DNA from: a virus
Virus record (IMG/VR): IMGVR_UViG_3300030333_001429
Span: 1-28,530 of that record
Strand: one strand, 5' to 3'
Length of the DNA: 28,530 bases
Shown here: positions 6,550 to 12,270 of the stretch, one piece after another
Numbering within the stretch: the stretch's first letter is position 1
Layout: each line of letters begins with the position of its first letter
Program-made: the position numbers and the translations under genes
The notes under the pieces: generated by a model
Databases searched by the model: none
Seen by the model: only the letters and a program-made list of their open reading frames with translations
Told to the model about the DNA's origin: nothing

Positions 6550-6617
6550 GAGGGTGGCTGGATAATATATAATCTCTCTCTCGTCTCTCCCTTCGTTCTC
6601 CCAAGAAGGCTACCCTC
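6550..6617 (+). ncRNA. Hairpin-bearing intergenic leader
   Basis: 6550-6559 (GAGGGTGGCT) pairs with 6608-6617 (GGCTACCCTC) through ten pairs including two G-U, enclosing a pyrimidine-rich loop (6571-6603, repeated CTCTC). The element ends 20 bases before the start codon at 6637 and is followed by its AAGGAG. It may be a leader that controls the downstream genes, or the end of the SSB transcript. No gene is visible in 6497-6636. Confidence 0.35.
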
Positions 6618-6636
6618 AAATTTTTAAGGAGATATA

Positions 6637-6891
6637 ATGAACGAATCAACTGCATTAATTAAATTAACTAAATCTGAAATAGAGTGGGCTATAATCGCTC
6701 TAGTTTTTTCAGAACAATCAGCTGAACATTTCCAGAAATGGGATGAAGCGAAAATGTATGAAAGAATAAGAAAAGACTTTGTTAAAATAAAAGACGATAT
6801 AATTAAAGGAGAAAAAGAACTTGAAACCAGAAACGAAAAGGAAGAGGCAAATAGGAATAGCCCGCAAGCTTGCAAAAGCTGCGATGATTGA
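6637..6891 (+). CDS. Hypothetical helical protein (84 aa)
   Basis: ATG 6637 is preceded by a strong AAGGAGATATA. The product is helical and charged, with no recognisable domain. A CKSCDD at the extreme C-terminus is probably incidental. It overlaps the next gene by 71 bases in another frame, which is long for this genome and depends on a TTG start for that gene. Function unknown. Confidence 0.55.
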   Translation: MNESTALIKLTKSEIEWAIIALVFSEQSAEHFQKWDEAKMYERIRKDFVKIKDDIIKGEKELETRNEKEEANRNSPQACKSCDD

Positions 6892-7120
6892 TAAACCACA
6901 ATGGAAGCCTGCTAAAGGTTATAAATACTTAAAGGATGTTTCTGTTGGTGAATTAGTTGATACTAGTTCAGGGTTAAGAGCCATTGTTGTAGAGCATACT
7001 GGCTGTGCAACTCAAGTAATTGTATTAAGAGCAGACCATCACCCTATAAATGAGAGAGCTTTTTATTTAGGAGACCAAAGATGGTCAGAATCAACTGAAG
7101 TCAAAGTAATAGGAGAGTAA
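6821..7120 (+). CDS. Hypothetical protein, TTG start (99 aa)
   Basis: The frame has TTG at 6821, nine bases after AAAGGAG (6806-6812). The first in-frame ATG, near 6884, lacks a ribosome site, so TTG is preferred. The N-terminus is very basic (KPETKRKRQIGIARKLAKAA). The rest is beta-rich (VGELVDTSSGLRAIVVEHTG and following), like a small barrel that might bind nucleic acid. No family is recognised. Confidence 0.5.
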   Translation: MKPETKRKRQIGIARKLAKAAMIDKPQWKPAKGYKYLKDVSVGELVDTSSGLRAIVVEHTGCATQVIVLRADHHPINERAFYLGDQRWSESTEVKVIGE

Positions 7121-7121
7121 A

Positions 7122-7382
7122 ATGACAGAACAAATAAAAGAATTAAATAGGTATGTGTTGGAAATTGAAAAAATGTTAGATGATAAGAACAAGGCGTTAG
7201 AACATATACTAGATGTTCTTTCTTGGGAAGAAATATCTGACACAACAAAACTATCTAAAGTAAGAACAATAATACATAATTACTTTTCAATAGAAGATGG
7301 AGAGCCTACAACCGCAGATGAATTTAATGAAGCTCAGATACAAGAAGGCGAAGAACTAATGAGAGAAATAAATGAGAGGTAG
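7122..7382 (+). CDS. Hypothetical coiled-coil-like protein (86 aa)
   Basis: ATG 7122 follows ATAGGAGAGTAAA. The first 50 residues are a heptad-like amphipathic helix (LNRYVLEIEKMLDDKNKALEHIL), then acidic residues to the end. It may act as a small dimerising accessory protein. No enzymatic motif is seen. It overlaps the next gene by 11 bases. Confidence 0.55.
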   Translation: MTEQIKELNRYVLEIEKMLDDKNKALEHILDVLSWEEISDTTKLSKVRTIIHNYFSIEDGEPTTADEFNEAQIQEGEELMREINER

Positions 7383-7638
7383 GAAGTTAAATGATGTGCT
7401 AACATCCAATGCTCTTCAAAGAAGAGTTAAAGATGCTAAAAATGCAGATGCTAGAGTTAAATACTGCATTGAATGTAGAAGATGTTGGGAAATTATTATT
7501 ATAAACAACTTCACTAAAAAATCTAGAGAGATTCGCCATTATGAGGATTTCCCTTCATATGGTAAAGTAAAAGAAAAATGCGATAAATGTAAAGGAGAGA
7601 CAAATGGGAAAAATGTCATGGATAAGCCACTTGTGTGA
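7372..7638 (+). CDS. Hypothetical zinc-ribbon protein (88 aa)
   Basis: The start at ATG 7372 overlaps the end of the previous gene. Two pairs of cysteines, CIECRRC (about residues 32-38) and CDKCKG (about 74-79), are separated by about 40 residues, a plausible four-ligand zinc ribbon. The protein is basic overall. It may bind nucleic acid or act as an adaptor. The family is not recognised. Confidence 0.5.
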   Translation: MRGRKLNDVLTSNALQRRVKDAKNADARVKYCIECRRCWEIIIINNFTKKSREIRHYEDFPSYGKVKEKCDKCKGETNGKNVMDKPLV

Positions 7639-7834
7639 AACTGGCAATAGAAAAGAGTTGATAGAAGAGGTTGGAATAGAACTTGCTGACGACTTCTTAA
7701 AAGCTCACAATCAAATGAGAAATAATAAAGATAACCCTGCATATGATAAATTGAATGAAATTCATGATGAAATGCAGAAGGAGGTAAAGGATGAACAAGT
7801 GTCCAGCTTGCGGCTACAATCTGAAGGGGAGTAA
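7604..7834 (+). CDS. Hypothetical acidic protein (76 aa)
   Basis: ATG 7604 has AAAGGAGA upstream. The protein is helical and acidic (KELIEEVGIELADDFLKAH and similar) with no motif recognised. It overlaps both neighbours (35 bases upstream, 44 downstream), which is unusually compressed even for this operon. The good ribosome sites of both it and its neighbour support three real, overlapping genes. Confidence 0.5.
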   Translation: MGKMSWISHLCETGNRKELIEEVGIELADDFLKAHNQMRNNKDNPAYDKLNEIHDEMQKEVKDEQVSSLRLQSEGE

Positions 7835-8174
7835 GAACTATGCAGTTCAGATGAATAAGATTCTCAAGTCAAAGAGCAAGAGAACTGGGACACTATTAAC
7901 AAAAATTGCAACCATTATAATGAGAGAAGTTCCCTCAGAAACTCATTTCAACTATTATCAATTCTTAGTTGGAACGAAAGACGTGGATGACAACGTAATG
8001 GAATATGCAATAGAGCAATACTATCAAGCTAAATGGTATCTAAATGGAAAAGGATTCCCTTATCTTAGGACTATTGCTCTGAATAGAGGGAAGAACATTA
8101 AGGCAATAAAAGAAAACGAGAGAAAACGGTTGGGTTCAGTCCCACCTGTTTACAAAGGAGAAGAAGAGGAATGA
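7791..8174 (+). CDS. Hypothetical protein with N-terminal CxxC finger (127 aa)
   Basis: Starts at ATG 7791 after AAGGAGGTAAAGG. It opens MNKCPACGYNLKGS, one half of a zinc ribbon of the kind seen at the N-terminus of many phage proteins. A helical basic region follows (YQAKWYLNGKGFPYLRTIALN around residues 80-105), and the protein ends in an acidic EEEE tail. It may be a DNA-binding replication accessory protein. That is inference from composition and position only. Confidence 0.6.
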   Translation: MNKCPACGYNLKGSKNYAVQMNKILKSKSKRTGTLLTKIATIIMREVPSETHFNYYQFLVGTKDVDDNVMEYAIEQYYQAKWYLNGKGFPYLRTIALNRGKNIKAIKENERKRLGSVPPVYKGEEEE

Positions 8175-8176
8175 TT

Positions 8177-8320
8177 ATGTTTGACATAGCAGAATGGATA
8201 GCCAATTTCTTAATACTAGGACTTGGTGTATGTATATGGGCTGTGGCTATTTTCATGACAGCAATGATAATATCTATGGCTAATAAATGGATAAAAGAAA
8301 TAATAGAAAAGGAGAGATAA
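8177..8320 (+). CDS. Small single-pass membrane protein (47 aa)
   Basis: A GAGG at 8166-8169 lies seven bases before ATG 8177; the in-frame ATG at 8171 is too close to it. Residues about 8-34 are one hydrophobic helix (IANFLILGLGVCIWAVAIFM), followed by a basic C-terminal tail (NKWIKEIIEKER), which predicts an N-out/C-in one-span protein. It ends directly against the DUF932 gene, whose ribosome site (GGAGAG) lies in its last codons. Function unknown. Confidence 0.55.
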   Translation: MFDIAEWIANFLILGLGVCIWAVAIFMTAMIISMANKWIKEIIEKER

Positions 8321-9127
8321 ATGTTACAAAATGCAATGTTTCCAGTTAAAGAAGTACCAGCTTATTGGGAGGAAACTAAGAAAAACAAAGGCAATGGTAC
8401 TAGCGTTAGAGAAATGTCAACAGGATACAAGTTTATTGTAAGAGAAGACAATAACAAAGTTCTTAGTTGCATGACCAATGATTATAAATTGGTTAAGAAT
8501 GAAACACTTTTAAAGACTGCGGAACCACTTATTAAAGCGAATGGCGGAGAGATTAAAGAGGTAAGAGTATTCGGAGATGGACAAAAACTTCATACAAGTT
8601 GGTCTTTCCCAAAGAATCTTGTTAAGATAGGAAAGAATGATGAAATGACTCCCGAAATTGTAATCGGGAATAGTTACGATGGTTCTTTAGGTGTAAACAT
8701 AATAGCAGGTGCATTTAGACTTATATGTTCTAATGGTGCTGTTATAGGTGTAGTAGTATCAAAGTATAAGAACAAGCATATCAAAGCAAATGTATCATTA
8801 GATGATATAGGTGATATTGTTTCTGAAACAGTTGAGAAAACAAAACTTGTTATGAAAGATGAGTTTCCTGTTTTAATAGATACTGATTTCAAAGACAAGC
8901 ATATTGTTGACTTCTTAAAGATGTTTCCACTTCAAGCAAATGAAATGGTTACTCAGGCTTTAATAGCAAATAAACCTAAATCATTTTGGGATTTATTCAA
9001 TGTAGGTACTAACGTATTAAGTCACCACATGAATAGAGATAGTCAGTCTACACATGCGATTGAAGGTAAGTTGTATCCTACAATTAAACGTTGGGCTTCC
9101 AAAGAGGCTAAGGTTGCCGTCGCTTGA
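8321..9127 (+). CDS. DUF932-family phage/plasmid protein
   Basis: A 268-residue protein. It has the DUF932 (TIGR03299 phage/plasmid-like) order of motifs: SCMTNDYKLVKNETLL, GGEIKEVRVFGDGQKLHTSW, PEIVIGNSYDGSLGV and AFRLICSNGAVIG, then a long helical C-terminus. Families of this kind are common on phages and plasmids next to recombination and replication genes, but their biochemical role is not settled. The length is typical. Its last 14 bases overlap the preferred methyltransferase start. Confidence 0.8.
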   Translation: MLQNAMFPVKEVPAYWEETKKNKGNGTSVREMSTGYKFIVREDNNKVLSCMTNDYKLVKNETLLKTAEPLIKANGGEIKEVRVFGDGQKLHTSWSFPKNLVKIGKNDEMTPEIVIGNSYDGSLGVNIIAGAFRLICSNGAVIGVVVSKYKNKHIKANVSLDDIGDIVSETVEKTKLVMKDEFPVLIDTDFKDKHIVDFLKMFPLQANEMVTQALIANKPKSFWDLFNVGTNVLSHHMNRDSQSTHAIEGKLYPTIKRWASKEAKVAVA

Positions 9128-9953
9128 TTGGTACGACTGTCCAATCGTGATACCTTATTATGGTGGGAAGTATGAGTTGAGCAAGAGATTTGTTCCTCTC
9201 ATACCCCCACATGATAGGTATTTTGAAGTATTCTCTGGAGGTTTGTCAATGTTCTTCAGAAAGAATAAAGCAGAATGGAACGTACTAAATGATAAAGATA
9301 ACAACATTGTCAATTTATATATGTGTGTGATATATAAGCTTGATGAATTAGTAGATACTCTAAATTGGCTTCCCAAGTCTAGAAAATTATTCTTAGATTT
9401 TAAGGTTGAGGTACAAGAAAAAAGAGAGATAGAGATACCTGACCCTTTGAGAGCCGCCAAGTATTTCTATTGTATTCGTCATAGCTTTAACAAATTAATT
9501 CATACACCTATGTCTATGATAAAAGATTGGAATAAAAACTGGGAAGAAGAGTTTAAATACTCAAGAGAAAAACTAGGAGGTAGTACAATAGAGAACCTAG
9601 ACTTTGCTGAACTAGTAGATAGATACAACCCAAGAGAGGGAGATTTTTGGTATCTAGACCCACCATATTTCGTTGCCCATGAAAAGGGTAATAAGTATTA
9701 TCAACATAATTTCAATGCTGATGACCATTTAAGATTGAAAGAAAAAGTAGATAAGATACACGAAAGCGGTGGAAAATTCATGATTAGTTATGACCATGAA
9801 GAAAGAGTTGCAGAACTATATAAGGATTATGATGTAAGAACTATAGACCTTAAATATGCAGGTGCAACAGATGAGGCAAAGAAAAAGGAACGTAAGGAAT
9901 ACTTAATAATAAATTATGAACCAGCAAATCAAGTTGGTTTATTTGAACAATAG
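9114..9953 (+). CDS. D12-class (Dam-like) DNA adenine N6-methyltransferase
   Basis: From the TTG at 9114 (279 residues), PYYGGK (14-19) is motif X and YFEVFSGGLSMFF (around 36-48) is the FxGG S-adenosylmethionine-binding motif I. Motif IV is LDPPYF, with DPPY at 182-185. This order defines the D12/Dam class. I prefer the TTG because AGAGG lies upstream and D12 enzymes usually start shortly before motif X. The ATG at 9054 lacks a ribosome site and would overlap DUF932 by 74 bases. The target is not readable from sequence, but GATC is the family's usual site and is strongly depleted here. A role in protecting phage DNA from restriction or marking it for replication is likely. Confidence 0.9.
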   Translation: MPSLDWYDCPIVIPYYGGKYELSKRFVPLIPPHDRYFEVFSGGLSMFFRKNKAEWNVLNDKDNNIVNLYMCVIYKLDELVDTLNWLPKSRKLFLDFKVEVQEKREIEIPDPLRAAKYFYCIRHSFNKLIHTPMSMIKDWNKNWEEEFKYSREKLGGSTIENLDFAELVDRYNPREGDFWYLDPPYFVAHEKGNKYYQHNFNADDHLRLKEKVDKIHESGGKFMISYDHEERVAELYKDYDVRTIDLKYAGATDEAKKKERKEYLIINYEPANQVGLFEQ

Positions 9954-9961
9954 GAGCTAAA

Positions 9962-11275
9962 ATGGCAAAAGAAGTGAAGAAAATGCCGTCCGCATCTGAA
10001 GCTGAAGAAGCTTTATTAGGTTGTATATTGGAAGGCGGTGAGAGAGAGCAAGAGATTGCTATGGCTTGGATAAGAGATAATAATGCTTTCTATACTACAG
10101 AGAATCAAGATATATGGAAAGCTATGGCTGAGCTATATAAAGATGGCGTAGATATAGACTTTGTTACTCTATCTGAAAAGATGAAAGATATGACAGGTGA
10201 TAGTAAAGCGTACTTTATAAGTGGGTTACCAGATGCGTTTACATCTCTTGCAAATGTAGAAAACTATGCTAAAATAGTATGGGAAAGATACATACAAAGA
10301 GAGACTGCTAAATCAGCTCAAGCTTTACTTGAGGCTAGTTATGAAGACTACAAAGAAGTAGGTAGTATTCTAGAAAAACATAGCAAATTAATTGAGGAAC
10401 TGAGACACGTTCAACCATCTAAAATAAGAGACATTGAAGTGTTGGTTGAAGAGATGAAAGCAACTGTAGAAGAGGATACAAATCTGATACCATTCAACTT
10501 AGGACATCTTGATACATTTGCAGGTGGAATGACTAGAAAGGAATTAACTGTATTAGGTGGTAGACCCGGTCATGGTAAGACAACTCTAGTAATTAATATT
10601 GTAAAGGGATTGATTGAACAAGGATACAGAGTCATGCTATTCAATCGAGAAATGAGCAATACAGAGATGTTAAAGAAGATGGCAGTAATGGAATCAAGTT
10701 CTCTTAAATACGGAGATATAAGACGAAATGACCTTAATGAAAATAGTAAGGTTGAATTTGAATCTGTATCAGATAGATTGAAAGGTAACTATAAAGAGTT
10801 TCTTATGTATGACAATGTAAGAAGTCTTGATGATTGCCTAAGAGAAATTGCTAAACATAAACCAGATGTAGTCATTGATGATTATATTCAGTTGATACAA
10901 GTAGATGGCATTAAAGAAGGAAGAAGGTTTGAGATTGAAAAGATAATGCAAGAGTATAAATGGATATGTAAGCAAGAGAATTGTTCTGCTATATTAGTAT
11001 CTCAATTAAATAGAGAGATTGAAAAGAGACTAGACCCTAGACCTCGCATGAGTGATTATGCAGAGTCAGGTGTAATAGAACAAACTGCTGAATCTGCTAT
11101 GTTCGTATTCTATGGACATAACTTTGATAGCGATAAGTTTAATCCATACAAAAGTGAGATTATAGTCGCTAAAAGTAGATACGGAAAGATAGGTACTCAC
11201 ATGGTTGGCTTCAATGGTGGTAGATGTAAGTTCTATATGAACTCTACAATGGCGGAGAAAGATAACATTGCATAG
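9962..11275 (+). CDS. DnaB-family replicative DNA helicase
   Basis: 437 residues, close to the usual DnaB length, starting after AGGAGCTAAA. The N-terminal domain (residues 9-105, from SASEAEEALLGCILEGG) is the typical DnaB primase-interacting fold. The RecA-like C-terminal domain has Walker A GGRPGHGKTT (199-208), Walker B VVIDDY (303-308), and the SQLNREIEKR segment with RPRMSDYAESGVIEQTA that carries the family's conserved H4/arginine-finger region. It unwinds the template 5'-3' as a hexamer. No primase or helicase loader was found in the window; either the host supplies them or they lie outside. The next gene starts eight bases inside its end. Confidence 0.93.
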   Translation: MAKEVKKMPSASEAEEALLGCILEGGEREQEIAMAWIRDNNAFYTTENQDIWKAMAELYKDGVDIDFVTLSEKMKDMTGDSKAYFISGLPDAFTSLANVENYAKIVWERYIQRETAKSAQALLEASYEDYKEVGSILEKHSKLIEELRHVQPSKIRDIEVLVEEMKATVEEDTNLIPFNLGHLDTFAGGMTRKELTVLGGRPGHGKTTLVINIVKGLIEQGYRVMLFNREMSNTEMLKKMAVMESSSLKYGDIRRNDLNENSKVEFESVSDRLKGNYKEFLMYDNVRSLDDCLREIAKHKPDVVIDDYIQLIQVDGIKEGRRFEIEKIMQEYKWICKQENCSAILVSQLNREIEKRLDPRPRMSDYAESGVIEQTAESAMFVFYGHNFDSDKFNPYKSEIIVAKSRYGKIGTHMVGFNGGRCKFYMNSTMAEKDNIA

Positions 11276-11549
11276 AAGTTGCTACGGGTGTTTCTACGAG
11301 GTTTCTCGTAAATGCTATTGGTTCCTCTTAACTGGTAATGAAGAGACACCCAAAGCAATCCCTTCTGATGTAATAGATAAAGGTTGCAATAAGTACAAAT
11401 GTACACCATATGAGAGTACACCTATACTTGAATATATAATAAAAGTATTTGATGGTGAGGTAATTAGCAGTAAATATGAGAGACCTACATATAAAAGAAA
11501 ATATGTAAAAAGTCCTCATAAATACTCATATAGGAAGGATGCTCAATGA
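11268..11549 (+). CDS. Hypothetical cysteine-rich protein, TTG start (93 aa)
   Basis: No ATG exists in this frame. The TTG at 11268 is the only reasonable start, with GGAG about ten bases before it. Cysteines at CYGC and CYW near the N-terminus (residues 5, 8 and 17) and GCNKYKC around residue 40 could bind zinc. The C-terminal 30 residues are basic and Tyr-rich. It lies between the helicase and the resolvase, overlapping both, so a DNA-linked role is plausible. The family is not recognised. Confidence 0.55.
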   Translation: MHRSCYGCFYEVSRKCYWFLLTGNEETPKAIPSDVIDKGCNKYKCTPYESTPILEYIIKVFDGEVISSKYERPTYKRKYVKSPHKYSYRKDAQ

Positions 11550-12007
11550 CAATAATAGGAATAGACCCAGGCCAAGGTGGAGCAATAGCTTGTTGGAGAA
11601 AGGGAATAACATCATATAAATGTCCACAAAACGTGGAAACAATGGCTGAAATAATTGAATCATTTCTTGGTCACAGTGAGGATGTGTATGCATATATAGA
11701 AAAAGTACACGCCATGCCACATGACGGAAGAAGTTCTATATTTAAATTTGGCACTAATTATGGAAAATGGTTAGGTATTCTGGGAGCATACCAAATAGAG
11801 ACAACCTTTGTTACTCCACAAAAATGGATGAAACATTGGCAAGAGAAGCTTGGTATTAAATTACCTAAAGATAAACCCAGTAGAAAAAGAGAGCTAAAGG
11901 AAATAGCTTCACATTATACAGATAAAAAAGTTACACTATATAATGCGGATGCTATATTGATAACAATGTACGGACTGTACGATAAAAGGGAGAGTAGTAA
12001 TGAGTAA
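11546..12007 (+). CDS. RuvC-like Holliday junction resolvase
   Basis: This 153-residue protein starts with IIGIDPGQGG: Asp7 in the first RuvC strand. Glu52 in AYIEKV and Asp135 in YNADAIL supply the other acidic residues of the RNase H-like site, so D7, E52 and D135 are the likely catalytic set. RuvC, phage RuvC-like and RNase H-fold resolvases share this order, and the size is typical of a stand-alone resolvase. It would cut four-way junctions made by the upstream annealing system, and possibly branched DNA before packaging. ATG 11546 overlaps the previous stop by four bases, with GGAAGGAT upstream. Confidence 0.85.
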   Translation: MTIIGIDPGQGGAIACWRKGITSYKCPQNVETMAEIIESFLGHSEDVYAYIEKVHAMPHDGRSSIFKFGTNYGKWLGILGAYQIETTFVTPQKWMKHWQEKLGIKLPKDKPSRKRELKEIASHYTDKKVTLYNADAILITMYGLYDKRESSNE

Positions 12008-12206
12008 GATAAAAGGATTTGGAGATAATTTAATAGGAGCACATTATATTGAAACATCAAATGAAGAGTTAGATTGTTCGCAATTTATTATAGCTTTATT
12101 TCCATTTGCATTTCACTTTGAACTAATGCACGATATAAATACCCTTACTATAAAAGTAAGATTGTTTGATAAGTGCGAAGTAGGTTTTTATATACTAATT
12201 GATTAG
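12000..12206 (+). CDS. Hypothetical protein (68 aa), last gene of the + block
   Basis: ATG 12000 overlaps the end of the resolvase gene; GGGAGAG precedes it. The product is beta-rich and hydrophobic in its second half (FIIALFPFAFHFELM and IKVRLFDKCEVGFYILI). It may be a short barrel or membrane-active, but no clear single span is present. It is the last + strand gene before the convergent junction. Function unknown. Confidence 0.5.
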   Translation: MSKIKGFGDNLIGAHYIETSNEELDCSQFIIALFPFAFHFELMHDINTLTIKVRLFDKCEVGFYILID

Positions 12207-12270
12207 CTCGTAGAGCACTTTGAGGGCGGTGGTTTTTTAAGTTCATTCAATGTCATATCCCCATCGCCCT
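12206..12270. terminator. Convergent gene junction with possible terminating stems
   Basis: Between the convergent stops (12206 and 12253), 12223-12232 (AGGGCGGTGG) pairs with 12261-12270 (CCATCGCCCT) through ten pairs including one G-U. A small GCTC/GAGC hairpin lies at 12206-12216. A run of six T follows the left arm at 12233-12238. The T-run sits inside the long loop, so neither strand shows a textbook intrinsic terminator. The right arm is in the last codons of the 891-residue protein. Confidence 0.3.

Noticed and set aside
6571-6603. CTCTC tract as a microsatellite repeat or CRISPR-like element
   Set aside because: Short and irregular, without repeated units; better explained as the loop of the stem at 6550-6617.
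9054-9113. ATG start for the methyltransferase inside the DUF932 gene
   Set aside because: No ribosome site and a 74-base overlap; D12 enzymes usually begin shortly before motif X. Kept as an alternative only.
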